This document shows, one piece after another, positions 7,296-16,610 of a DNA stretch of 64,000 nucleotides. This stretch comes from Arenibacter sp. F26102 (GTDB lineage: Bacteria > Bacteroidota > Bacteroidia > Flavobacteriales > Flavobacteriaceae). The notes under the pieces were generated by a model. It ran no database searches and had not been told where the DNA came from. It worked only from the letters and a program-made list of their open reading frames with translations. The position numbers were made by a program, and so were the translations under genes. Within the stretch, counting starts at the first letter, position 1. Each line of letters starts with the position of its first letter. The stretch is taken from positions 2,181-66,180 of the forward strand of contig NZ_JALKBC010000018.1 in the NCBI RefSeq assembly GCF_023015865.1, in the 5' to 3' direction.

Positions 7296-9713
7296 ATGAA
7301 GAACTTGTTTACGGCTGTCCTACTCTTGGTTTTCTTGTCTGCAAAAGGCCAAGAATCTTTCGGTACAATTTCGGGTACGGTAAGTGATGCTACGGGAGAG
7401 CCCTTACCCTTTGCAACTGTATTGATAGAAGGTTTAAAACGCGGTGTTCTATCGGACAATAATGGGGCATACTTTATTAGCAAGGTGCCTCCAGGAATGC
7501 AAAAGATCGTGGTTTCCTTTATAGGCTATGGCACGCTCTCAAAGACCATTGATGTGTACGAAAGTGCCACTAAAATTAAGATCGATTTCACCCTGCAGGA
7601 AACCGTGGAAAACCTAGATGAGGTAACTGTCAGCGGCAAGACCAAAGAGACAGAGATTGAAACCAAAGGCTTTGCTGTTAATGCCATAAAAACAGAAGAA
7701 GCTAGTCTAAGAAATATTCAAACGAACGAATTGTTAAACACTACTGTTGGTGTGAAAATTCGTCAAAATGGAGGTTTAGGTTCCGAGGTTAGTTATAGTT
7801 TAAATGGATTGTCAGGAAACTCTGTGCGCATATTTATCGACGGAATCCCCATTTCTATGTATGGCAATTCTTTTAATTTGAACAGTATTCCACCTTCAAT
7901 GATTAAAAATATTGAGGTTTACAAAGGGGTGGTTCCTGGGCATTTGGCAGACGATGCTCTAGGAGGAGCCATTAATATTGTACTTCATAAAGATGCAAAA
8001 ACCAATTTCAATGCTTCGGTTTCCTACGGATCCTTCAATACCTTTCAAACCAGTGTAAATGGCTTATATCGCTTCGAAAAATCTGGATTTACTATAAAGG
8101 CATCCCTTTTTCATAACTATTCCAATAATGATTATAAAGTATCAGGTAGAAGCGTAGTTGTTACTGGTTTAGGAGGTGTACAAACACCTATTACGGCAAG
8201 AAGATTCAACGATGCCTATAGGTCTACAGGTGGAATGGCACAGGTTGGCTATACCAATGTAAAATGGGCAGACCAATTTTTTCTTGGTGTTACCGGTTCT
8301 GATGATTATAAAGAAGTACAGCATGGGGCTTTTATGACTATTACTCCGTACAAGGATAGGTTCTTAGAATCCGATGCCCTATTGGCGAGCTTAAACTATC
8401 AAAAGAAAAATCTTTTCACCAAAGGGCTTGATGTTACTATAAACGGATTGTATGGTAAAAGAAACCGAGCTGTCAACGATACCGTTTCTTGGGCGTATAG
8501 TTGGAATGGAGAAAGAGCTATTGATTTTAGAGGAAATGAATATCAATACACTTGGCGTTCCCAACAAGAGGGAGGACCTACCCTAGCTAAAATTAAAAGA
8601 AATGTAGCATCAATTAGAACTGGGGTTTCATATGCTGTTAACGACAAACACAAGGTTTCTGTAAATCATGTATATAGTGGAATTGACAGGGAAGATAGTG
8701 ATGCTTTAAGATCAGTATTGGAAAACACCTTTCTCGGAACCAGAGATTTGCATAAAAACATTTATTCTTTAACCTATGAATTAACAGCTTTAGAAGAAAA
8801 GCTAAAAGCCAGTTTATTTGGAAAACATTATCAGCAGAAAACTGTAAGTATTGATCCTGCTATAGAAACTGACAGCAACGGAAACAACATAGTAGTAGAT
8901 GAAGTTGTTAGCAGTAATAAGAATTATGATGGATATGGCTTTGCAGTTTCCTATGCCATTATTCCCAATATAACACTTTTAGCATCCGCAGAAAAAGCTA
9001 TCCGGTTGCCTAACGAAACAGAAGTATTTGGTAATGACGGAGATAACGTAGTCGCCAATTCAAGCATTGATCCCGAAAGCAGCAACAACTACAACTTAGG
9101 TTTCAGATTTGGATCATTTAACATCAAAAAGCATGACTTTACCATGTCAACAAATGTTTTCACCCGAAACATCAAAGATAGAATTGGTTTACCTATTCAA
9201 ACATCACTCAATGTAGATGATGAACTAATAGTATATGTAAATCAAGGGAGTGGCACATCTAGAGGAATAGACGCACAATTAAACTATACCTATAACAATA
9301 ATTTTGGTCTCAATTTCAATATTTCCCGTTTCAATTTAAAAATTGAAAATCAAGGAATAGAGATAGACGTTCCAAATACACCATTCTTTACCATGAACGG
9401 TGGTCTCCGTTACTCGTTTAAAGATGTACTTCTCAAAAATTCGCGTTTAAATCTTTTCTATAATGCCTATTTCACCGATGAATTTTCATTCTTGACTGCA
9501 CAGGGAACGAACACCGTTGGTACTGAGTTTTTTGAAGTACCCCAACAATTGGCACAAGATTTTGGTCTTAGTTACACTTTCCCAAATAATAAGTTTGTGA
9601 TAAGCTTTGACATCAAAAACATATTTGACGAACCCGTTTACGATAATCTTTCTGTACAAAAGCCAGGAAGAGCTTTTTACCTAAAATTAAATTACACAAT
9701 CAATAAATTTTAA
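7296..9713 (+). CDS. TonB-dependent receptor, siderophore type
   Basis: An 805-residue outer-membrane importer powered by TonB. The start at 7296 gives a clear signal peptide (MKNLFTAVLLLVFLSAKGQ). A carboxypeptidase-regulatory-like domain follows (about 24-105, GTISGTVSDATGEPLPFATV), then the plug (about 110-230, with the DGIP and GGAINI segments), then a beta-barrel ending in an aromatic C-terminus. An upstream TTG in the frame lies at the promoter and is rejected. The gene is divergent from an AraC regulator and 20 nt ahead of a DUF4374 lipoprotein, a layout like Bacteroides xenosiderophore uptake. Substrate not shown. Confidence 0.9.
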   Translation: MKNLFTAVLLLVFLSAKGQESFGTISGTVSDATGEPLPFATVLIEGLKRGVLSDNNGAYFISKVPPGMQKIVVSFIGYGTLSKTIDVYESATKIKIDFTLQETVENLDEVTVSGKTKETEIETKGFAVNAIKTEEASLRNIQTNELLNTTVGVKIRQNGGLGSEVSYSLNGLSGNSVRIFIDGIPISMYGNSFNLNSIPPSMIKNIEVYKGVVPGHLADDALGGAINIVLHKDAKTNFNASVSYGSFNTFQTSVNGLYRFEKSGFTIKASLFHNYSNNDYKVSGRSVVVTGLGGVQTPITARRFNDAYRSTGGMAQVGYTNVKWADQFFLGVTGSDDYKEVQHGAFMTITPYKDRFLESDALLASLNYQKKNLFTKGLDVTINGLYGKRNRAVNDTVSWAYSWNGERAIDFRGNEYQYTWRSQQEGGPTLAKIKRNVASIRTGVSYAVNDKHKVSVNHVYSGIDREDSDALRSVLENTFLGTRDLHKNIYSLTYELTALEEKLKASLFGKHYQQKTVSIDPAIETDSNGNNIVVDEVVSSNKNYDGYGFAVSYAIIPNITLLASAEKAIRLPNETEVFGNDGDNVVANSSIDPESSNNYNLGFRFGSFNIKKHDFTMSTNVFTRNIKDRIGLPIQTSLNVDDELIVYVNQGSGTSRGIDAQLNYTYNNNFGLNFNISRFNLKIENQGIEIDVPNTPFFTMNGGLRYSFKDVLLKNSRLNLFYNAYFTDEFSFLTAQGTNTVGTEFFEVPQQLAQDFGLSYTFPNNKFVISFDIKNIFDEPVYDNLSVQKPGRAFYLKLNYTINKF

Positions 9714-9733
9714 CCCATTTAATAGAATTAAAA

Positions 9734-11077
9734 ATGAAACGTACTTATTTAAATTTTAAAACCTTAGCAACAATTGCATTAACGGCTGGCCTAATGACTG
9801 CTTGTAGTAGCGATGATATTGGCGGAAATCCAGATCCGGATCCAGATCCAATTGAAGAAGCTAGATGGATTACCGTTGCCGCTGCTAAAATGGGAGACAT
9901 CCCTGGTGATGGAAATGGAGGAACATTAATTTATTCTGTAACCAGCAATGATGCAAAAGACCCTACTGTATCAATCGCGCCTTTTGAAAACGGATTTATT
10001 GCCCCTTCCAACAGAACAGCTAGATTACAGTCTTCCGAAGATGGCAACATTATTTTTAATATTAGTTACGGTGGAGATACTGGCGGAAACTACACAAAGT
10101 ATACTGTAGAAGGAGGCCAAACTTTTACAGCTTCAGGCTCTGACGTAAGTATCGCCCCATATGTTGGCACTGCACCAAGATGGATAAAATTATTTGATGG
10201 AGACCAAACTGGGGCTGCTGTTTATGTAAACACAGAAAATGAATTTGATGACAGTGACGATTACAAACGTACAGAAGCTACGATTGGTGTTGTAACATTG
10301 GATTTAGTGAATTCTTCAATAAAGGAGTTCCAAGAACATAGTGTTCCCTTAAGTGCCGAAGAAGAAGCTAATGGTTATTATATCTCAAGAATAGACATGC
10401 CCACTCTAAATGCAGCTGGAGATAAATTATATATAGGTGCACGATTAAGCAAGGTTGATCCTGCCACTGCAGAAAGTGACAGTGATTATGAAATTTTAGG
10501 TTCTAAAACTATTGTACTGGATTACCCATCTTTGTTAAATCCATCTGTAATTACTTCTACCGTAGGACACGGAAATACGAACGGTTATCGCAGTATTAAT
10601 TCCTTCGAATATAATGGAAGTGTTTATCAAGCCAATCAAAGTGACCCTGCAGGATCCCACATTTTAAAAATTGATGCCGATAACGAATATGACGATTCTT
10701 ATGAGTTTAATTTGGATGATGCTTTAGGTATTGAAGGAGCTTATATCCTTGCTTGGAGACCTGCAGCAAATGGCAAAGCGGTTTTAGCTTACCGCCATAA
10801 TGGATCTGCAGAAGGCGTAGCAGGTGCTCAAGGGTTTTTCGCTTTAGTAGATTTAAACGCTAAAACAGCTGTAAAAATAGATGCTATTCCTTATGACCCA
10901 GATTTCTACTTATTCCAGTACCAAGGTTTTGTGATCGATGGAACAGAAATATACGTAACCCAAGGTGCTGTAGGTCAAAATGGAAACATTTACGTTGTAG
11001 AAACTGAAACTGGCGAAGTAACTAAAGGTGCTGAATTAATAAACGTAGCAGGAAGCCACTTTATAGGTGCATTTTAA
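9734..11077 (+). CDS. DUF4374-type surface lipoprotein (XusB-like)
   Basis: A 447-residue lipoprotein. The signal peptide ends in LMTACSSDD, so the lipidated Cys is followed by Ser-Ser-Asp-Asp, which fits the surface-export signal of Bacteroidota lipoproteins. The rest is a repeat-rich beta protein consistent with a propeller fold. I recognise it as DUF4374-like; to my recollection XusB of Bacteroides thetaiotaomicron, a siderophore-binding lipoprotein, belongs to this group. It follows the TonB receptor by 20 nt and is surely in its operon, so it is likely the substrate-capturing partner. The ligand is unknown. Confidence 0.8.
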   Translation: MKRTYLNFKTLATIALTAGLMTACSSDDIGGNPDPDPDPIEEARWITVAAAKMGDIPGDGNGGTLIYSVTSNDAKDPTVSIAPFENGFIAPSNRTARLQSSEDGNIIFNISYGGDTGGNYTKYTVEGGQTFTASGSDVSIAPYVGTAPRWIKLFDGDQTGAAVYVNTENEFDDSDDYKRTEATIGVVTLDLVNSSIKEFQEHSVPLSAEEEANGYYISRIDMPTLNAAGDKLYIGARLSKVDPATAESDSDYEILGSKTIVLDYPSLLNPSVITSTVGHGNTNGYRSINSFEYNGSVYQANQSDPAGSHILKIDADNEYDDSYEFNLDDALGIEGAYILAWRPAANGKAVLAYRHNGSAEGVAGAQGFFALVDLNAKTAVKIDAIPYDPDFYLFQYQGFVIDGTEIYVTQGAVGQNGNIYVVETETGEVTKGAELINVAGSHFIGAF

Positions 11078-11609
11078 ACCCAAGGGGGTAATTTCCTATA
11101 TCAAAGTAATTCTATATGACCATGTCCCTCATCCGACTAAATGGTAAACAATGATACTTGACACCACTTTGAACTCTCCTAAGGCATATCAAAAGAAGTC
11201 AATTTTATTACCAGAACTAGACAAATGGTTTGGATACCGGTACCCGTCCATTGGAATTTCTTAACAACTATAATTTTTAAAACCGTTATCCAAATCTCTA
11301 TTTCGATAACGGTTTTATATGTTCGAAAACACAAAATTATAAGAAAATCAAAACTACTCTTTTAGAACTATTGCTCTTTTTCTTGCCACAAGCTTAATAT
11401 CATTTGACGGCATAGAATGGCGTTGGTGAGCAGTTGTATTCCATTGGTAAGTTGAATATAGATACTTTATTGATTGGCGTCCGAAGGCATCAACAAGGAT
11501 TAATCTTGGTAAAGACCTTAGTCAATACCAAAACCGAAGGCAAATTAAGCTAGATTGCTATTGAGATAAGTAAATTTGTCAAGAGAAAAATTAAAAATCT
11601 GATTTCTGC
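11078..11609. other. gene-free interval after the siderophore locus
   Basis: Over 500 bp hold no convincing gene. One strong hairpin (11279-11316) is listed separately. From about 11390 to 11570 a frame on the plus strand stays open for roughly 55 codons, but it has no recognisable homology and no start, so it may be a decayed gene. Nothing else is seen. Confidence 0.5.
11279..11316 (+). terminator. hairpin terminator downstream of DUF4374 gene
   Basis: AAAACCGTTATC (11279-11290) pairs perfectly with GATAACGGTTTT (11305-11316) over 12 bp, with a 14-nt loop. It lies about 200 nt after the lipoprotein stop codon and probably ends the TonB operon transcript. It is symmetric and could also act leftward. 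Confidence 0.7.
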
Positions 11610-12914
11610 TCAGGTCTTCTGCTTCTTTTTCTGAGCAGCGGGAAAAAGGACATTGTTCAAAATAAGGCGATAACCTGGAGAGTTGGGATGAAGTTCCAAT
11701 TCGGTCTTCGGGTCCCCTACCCTGTGCTGATAGTCCTCCGGATCGTGACCACCATAAAATGTAAAGAAACCCTTTCCTTTAATTCCATGGATATAGCGTG
11801 CCTCACCATTAATTTTATTTTCGCCCAATACCAGTACGGTGGGTTTAATTTCCTGCCTGGCAAAGGCCGTTGTCTGTCCCATAAACCCCTTAACCAAAGC
11901 GGTATGGTTTTGGCACAGCATAGTAGGAACCGGGTCCCATTTGGCAGAGAAATCCATCAAAGAAAAATAGTCTGCTTCCTTGGGAACATTGCCCCGCGAA
12001 TTGGTCATATCTATAGAAGAGAATTCATATCGCAACGGATTGCGCTCCAACGTAAAATTGGTGAAGGCAAAAGTTTTTCCATAGTCCAGCTTTCCTTGGT
12101 AATTGGCATCTGAGGGGTCACCATCAAACATTGGCTCACATATATCCACTCCGTCCGCAGATAAGGCAATATCAAAACTATCCGTGGCGGAACACATAGC
12201 AAACATAAACCCTCCCCCAATAACATAATTTCTAATTTTTAGAGCTACGGCCCTCTTTTCCTCAGACACTTTATTATATCCTAATTTTTGGGCCAAGGCT
12301 TCCGCATTCTGTTTTCCTTCTATATACCAGGGTGCAGCTCTGTAGGCACCATAAAATTTACCATATTGTCCCGTAAAGTCCTCATGATGCAAATGCAACC
12401 AGTCATAGAGCACCAATTTGTCCTCCAGTACTTCCTCATCATACAATTGCTCATACGGAATTTCAGCATAGGAAAGAACCATGGTAACCGCATCGTCCCA
12501 AGGGGAGTTATCCTTAGGGGTATATACGGCAATTTTAGGAGCCTTCTCCAATATTACCGCTTCCTGATTTTTGGAAGGGCTTGCAATTTCATCTAGAATA
12601 GCTTGGGTTTCGGAATCGGATAAAATTTCAAAGGACACCCCCCTTATCTGACATTCCTTACGGATAGTTTCCCCGTCGGGCAACAAAAAGGAACCTCCCC
12701 TATAATTCAACAGCCACTGTACTTTTTGCTGCTTGGTCAATACCCAGTATGTGATACCGTAAGCTTTTAAATGGTTTATTTGACTTTCCGCGTCCATAGG
12801 AATAAGAATACTGGAAGCGAAGGATTTTAAAACAAGGAAAAAGAAAAAAACGGTAATGAACACCCTCTTGGACAGGGTGCTGTGCAATATTTTATTTTGG
12901 AATATATTCCTCAA
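11610..12914 (-). CDS. exported protein, asparagine-synthetase-B-like by common label
   Basis: A 434-residue protein with an N-terminal signal or membrane anchor (about 15-33). Proteins like this are often named asparagine synthetase B in flavobacterial genomes, but I see no N-terminal Cys nucleophile, PP-loop or other synthetase motif. The central part (about 145-270) resembles a class I glutamine-amidotransferase-like Rossmann fold (IAVYTPKDNSPWDDA, IRNYVIGGGFMFAM), which in related proteins need not be catalytic. The gene reads leftward, 87 nt downstream of dnaB. Real function is unknown. Confidence 0.65.
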   Translation of the reverse strand: MRNIFQNKILHSTLSKRVFITVFFFFLVLKSFASSILIPMDAESQINHLKAYGITYWVLTKQQKVQWLLNYRGGSFLLPDGETIRKECQIRGVSFEILSDSETQAILDEIASPSKNQEAVILEKAPKIAVYTPKDNSPWDDAVTMVLSYAEIPYEQLYDEEVLEDKLVLYDWLHLHHEDFTGQYGKFYGAYRAAPWYIEGKQNAEALAQKLGYNKVSEEKRAVALKIRNYVIGGGFMFAMCSATDSFDIALSADGVDICEPMFDGDPSDANYQGKLDYGKTFAFTNFTLERNPLRYEFSSIDMTNSRGNVPKEADYFSLMDFSAKWDPVPTMLCQNHTALVKGFMGQTTAFARQEIKPTVLVLGENKINGEARYIHGIKGKGFFTFYGGHDPEDYQHRVGDPKTELELHPNSPGYRLILNNVLFPAAQKKKQKT

Positions 12915-13001
12915 TTTCTTTCCTTAAATTATATCTATTGGCAAGATAGGAAAATCCCAAAAACAAACAAGTTAAAACGTTTAAAGCTGTGCTGAGGCTG
13001 T

Positions 13002-14549
13002 TTAGAATGGCACATCGTTATCATCCTGCATGGAATCATCGTTCATGGAACTACCAAAAGCTTCATTGGCATTGGGAAGGTTTTTGGTAATAAACGGATT
13101 TTCATCTTCGGCATTCATTTTGGATTGAAATTCAAACGGAGAATCAAAATCATCCAAATTATCGAATTTACCTAGATGTCCAACGAATTTAAGACGGATA
13201 TTCTCCAAACCACCATTTCTATGCTTCGCCACAATAAATTCTGCTTGTCCGGCTGTTGGGGAACGTTCTTCATCATCCCATTCATCAATCTTATAATATT
13301 CCGGCCTATAGATAAAAGAAACAATATCGGCATCCTGTTCAATAGCTCCGGATTCACGTAAATCTGAGAGAATAGGACGTTTACTTCCTCCCCTGGTCTC
13401 TACGGCCCTGGATAACTGCGATAACGCTATTACAGGCACATTTAATTCCTTGGCCAATGCCTTTAAGTTCCTGGATATAGTAGATATCTCCTGTTCACGG
13501 TTTCCTCCTTTTTGACTTCCTCCTGCCGTCATCAACTGCAAATAATCAATAATGATCATTTTAATATTATGCTGCGAAGCCAAACGCCTTGCTTTGGCCC
13601 GAAGGTCGAAAATAGATAGGGAAGGCGTATCATCGATAAACAAGGGTGCGGTTTCCAATGCTTTTACCTTAACGTTCAACTGTTCCCATTCATGTTTCTC
13701 CAATCTTCCCGTCCTCAATTTTTCGGAAGACAATCCTGTCTCCGACGAAATCAACCTTGTAATCAACTGAACAGATGACATTTCCAAGGAAAAGAAAGCC
13801 ACCCCAATATTGGAATTTACGGCAATATTTCTTGCCATGGACAAGGTTAGGGCCGTTTTACCCATACCTGGACGGGCAGCCACAATTACCAAATCACTAG
13901 GTTGCCAACCAGAGGTTAGCTTGTCCAATTTATCAAAACCGGACGGTATTCCACTAAGTCCCTCCTTACCTGCAATTTCTTCAATCCTTTTCTTTGCCTG
14001 GATGACCAAATTCTGGGCCGTTTCAGCAGAACGCTTTAAGTTACCTTGGGTAACATCATACAACTTGGATTCTGCGGTATCCAACAAATCGAACACATCG
14101 GTAGAATCCTCGTAGGCCTCTTCGATTATTTCATTTGAAATCTTGATAAGACTCCGTTGTATGAATTTTTGAAGGATAATACGGGCATGAAACTCTATAT
14201 GCGCAGAAGAAGCTACTTTCTGTGTCAATTTTATCAGATAAAAATCGCCCCCGGCACTCTCCAACCGACCATCCTTTTTCAATTGGGAAGAAACGGTTAA
14301 TAAATCCACCGGTTCAGAATTTTCAAACAACTTAAAAATGGCTTCATAGATATATCTATGGGCGTCCTTATAAAAGGCTTCAGGATGTAGGATATCTATT
14401 ACTTCATCGACCCCCTTCTTGTCGATCATCATTGCACCTAATACAACTTCCTCTAAATCAGTAGCTTGAGGCGGTATTTTACCTTTTTCCAAGCTAATAA
14501 TGGTCGACTTGTCTATTCGATGACCAATAATAGGGTTCGTTTTTTCCAT
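13002..14549 (-). CDS. dnaB: replicative DNA helicase DnaB
   Basis: Hexameric helicase that unwinds DNA at the replication fork. The 515-residue protein has an N-terminal DnaB domain (about 25-125, ATDLEEVVLGAMMIDKKG), a linker, and a RecA-like domain with Walker A ARPGMGKTAL (near 225) and Walker B IIIDYLQL (near 335). A Glu/Asp/Asn-rich tail ends the protein (DDNDVPF). ATG at 14549 is preferred over a TTG six codons upstream. It is not linked to other replisome genes here, and a terminator separates it from accA. Confidence 0.96.
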   Translation of the reverse strand: MEKTNPIIGHRIDKSTIISLEKGKIPPQATDLEEVVLGAMMIDKKGVDEVIDILHPEAFYKDAHRYIYEAIFKLFENSEPVDLLTVSSQLKKDGRLESAGGDFYLIKLTQKVASSAHIEFHARIILQKFIQRSLIKISNEIIEEAYEDSTDVFDLLDTAESKLYDVTQGNLKRSAETAQNLVIQAKKRIEEIAGKEGLSGIPSGFDKLDKLTSGWQPSDLVIVAARPGMGKTALTLSMARNIAVNSNIGVAFFSLEMSSVQLITRLISSETGLSSEKLRTGRLEKHEWEQLNVKVKALETAPLFIDDTPSLSIFDLRAKARRLASQHNIKMIIIDYLQLMTAGGSQKGGNREQEISTISRNLKALAKELNVPVIALSQLSRAVETRGGSKRPILSDLRESGAIEQDADIVSFIYRPEYYKIDEWDDEERSPTAGQAEFIVAKHRNGGLENIRLKFVGHLGKFDNLDDFDSPFEFQSKMNAEDENPFITKNLPNANEAFGSSMNDDSMQDDNDVPF

Positions 14550-14651
14550 GAGCGCTAAATTATACAAATAAGAATTAAAAAGGGTTTTGGGATATTAACA
14601 GTTGTTCAACAATTTGCCTGTTGATAAGTTACGGAATTTGTTTATAAGCAA

Positions 14652-14685
14652 AAAAAAACTGGAGAATTTCCGCTCCAGATTTTTT
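14652..14685 (-). terminator. terminator between accA and dnaB
   Basis: CTGGAG (14659-14664) pairs with CTCCAG (14673-14678) with an 8-nt loop, flanked by an A run (14651-14658) and a T run (14680-14685). On the minus strand the hairpin is followed by a run of U, so it can end the leftward accA transcript. Confidence 0.75.
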
Positions 14686-14705
14686 CACCTTGACAAAAAG
14701 GGATA

Positions 14706-15659
14706 CTATCCATTAAATACACCCATGTTGGCATATTTATCCATTCGGTTTTTCACCAATTCTTTTGGTGATAACTTTTTTAATTCCTCATAATGCGAAG
14801 AAATTTTATTTTTTACGATTTCAAAAGTCTTATCCCTATTGGCATGTGCACCACCAGCAGGCTCACGAACAATTTCGTCTATCAACTTCATTTTTTTCAT
14901 GTCCGTTGCGGTTAATTTTAATGCCTCTGCCGCAATTTCCTTATACTCCCAGCTTCTCCAAAGAATGGACGAACAGGATTCCGGTGAAATAACGGAGTAC
15001 CAAGTATTTTCCAACATCAGTACCTTATCACCTACTCCAATGCCCAAGGCTCCTCCAGAAGCGCCTTCTCCAATGATAACCACAATAATAGGTACCTTTA
15101 GACGGGTCATTTCCAAAATATTCCTTGCTATTGCCTCTCCTTGCCCCCTTTCCTCTGCCTCGATCCCTGGGTAAGCACCTGGAGTATCTATTAAGCACAC
15201 TACTGGGATTCCAAACTTTTCGGCGGACTTCATTAAGCGCAATGCCTTTCTATATCCTTCAGGGTTGGCCATTCCAAAATTCCGTAACTGTCTGGTTTTG
15301 GTATTATAGCCTTTCTGCTGACCAACGAACATATAACTCTGATCACCAATTTTGCCTAATCCACCGATCATAGCCTTATCGTCCTTTACATTGCGATCGC
15401 CATGTAGTTCCAAAAAGGTTTCCCCACAAATGGCTCTAATATAATCTAAGGTATAGGGTCTATTGGGATGTCTTGACAACTGTACCCTTTGCCATGCGGT
15501 AAGATTCTTATATATTTCCTTACGGGTTTCAGCCAGTTTTTTCTCGATCTGTTTACAAGTCTCAGAAACATCAACTTCACTTTCTTCACCGATAATCATG
15601 CACTTATCCAATTGCTCTTCTAGCTCTTTAATTGGCAGTTCAAAATCTAAATACTCCAT
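14706..15659 (-). CDS. accA: acetyl-CoA carboxylase carboxyltransferase subunit alpha
   Basis: Transfers carboxyl from biotin to acetyl-CoA to form malonyl-CoA in fatty-acid synthesis, as a heterotetramer with AccD. The 317-residue length is normal. Motifs include the N-terminal [25 protein letters not shown] and the oxyanion-hole segment [15 protein letters not shown]. It lies last in a leftward run tgt-lptF/G-eamA-accA, 12 nt after the EamA gene, and is followed by a terminator. accD is not in the window. Confidence 0.96.
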   Translation of the reverse strand: MEYLDFELPIKELEEQLDKCMIIGEESEVDVSETCKQIEKKLAETRKEIYKNLTAWQRVQLSRHPNRPYTLDYIRAICGETFLELHGDRNVKDDKAMIGGLGKIGDQSYMFVGQQKGYNTKTRQLRNFGMANPEGYRKALRLMKSAEKFGIPVVCLIDTPGAYPGIEAEERGQGEAIARNILEMTRLKVPIIVVIIGEGASGGALGIGVGDKVLMLENTWYSVISPESCSSILWRSWEYKEIAAEALKLTATDMKKMKLIDEIVREPAGGAHANRDKTFEIVKNKISSHYEELKKLSPKELVKNRMDKYANMGVFNG

Positions 15660-15671
15660 AGGTTTATAGGT

Positions 15672-16610
15672 TTAGTTCTTTTCATCAGGCAAATATAAAA
15701 CTTTAATGGGAAGGTAACCCATTAGTCTTTTTTTTAATTTTTTTCTATTTTTCAAAATCCCGTTGGCTACTACAGTAGTTAATATTAAGAGTGCTCCGAC
15801 ATAGAATAGTGGATTCATTTTTTCACTATCGCCAAGAATCAGGAATGCCAATATTATACCATAGACGGGTTCCAAGTTGCCTGTTAAAATAACCGTGTAT
15901 GGAGAAATGTATTTAAGAATCTTTACCGAGGCTATGAAGGCATAAGCTGTACAGATAGAAGCAAGGATAAAAATAAAGATCCAATCGTTTAAGGGCAGCT
16001 GAAAGAACTTTTGATCAAAACTTCCGCTAAATGCCAAATAAATAGTTAGAAACAACACACCGCTGCCCAATTCATAAAATGAAATGATGGAGGGTCTTTG
16101 CTCTTGCGTTAATTTACCGTTGATCAAGGAAAACGTGGCAGATAAAAAGGAGGAAACCAACGCCAATAACATGCCAAGCATATAAGTGGTCTCCACCCTA
16201 AACATTATATACAGGCCCAACATAACAATGATTCCGAAAACCACTTCATAGCCAACCATTTTCCTACCGTACCAGAACGGTTCCAATAAAGCGGTAAAAA
16301 AAGCTCCAGTAGACATAGTTGCCAAAGCTATAGAAACGTTGGAGACTTTGATCGCCATGAAAAAGGTAACCCAATGTAGGGCCACAACAATTCCTCCAAT
16401 AACCAATGTCAACAAAGTTTTTGGAGGCACCTTCAATGGAAATTTCCTAATAAGGATATAAGCAATAATAATAAAGGATGCCATTAGCATGCGATACCAT
16501 ACCAAAGGCAGGGCATCTATAGTTATCAACTTACCCAGGACTGCCGAAAAGCCCCAAACAAAAACTATAAAATGAAGGTGAAGATAATTCTTTAGCTTAG
16601 CGTTTGGCAT
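15672..16610 (-). CDS. EamA/DMT-family transporter
   Basis: A 312-residue integral membrane protein of the drug/metabolite transporter superfamily, with about ten predicted transmembrane segments in two EamA repeats (about 10-140 and 155-290). The motif LEPVYGIILAFLILGD in the second half is typical. The substrate cannot be told. Its start overlaps the end of the LptF/G gene by 14 nt, and accA follows after 12 nt, so it is in the tgt-accA operon. A paralogue is at 37069. Confidence 0.87.
   Translation of the reverse strand: MPNAKLKNYLHLHFIVFVWGFSAVLGKLITIDALPLVWYRMLMASFIIIAYILIRKFPLKVPPKTLLTLVIGGIVVALHWVTFFMAIKVSNVSIALATMSTGAFFTALLEPFWYGRKMVGYEVVFGIIVMLGLYIMFRVETTYMLGMLLALVSSFLSATFSLINGKLTQEQRPSIISFYELGSGVLFLTIYLAFSGSFDQKFFQLPLNDWIFIFILASICTAYAFIASVKILKYISPYTVILTGNLEPVYGIILAFLILGDSEKMNPLFYVGALLILTTVVANGILKNRKKLKKRLMGYLPIKVLYLPDEKN

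Noticed and set aside
11380-11580. Insertion sequence remnant in the gap after the DUF4374 gene
   Set aside because: No terminal repeats, target duplications or transposase motifs could be found; kept only as an open question.
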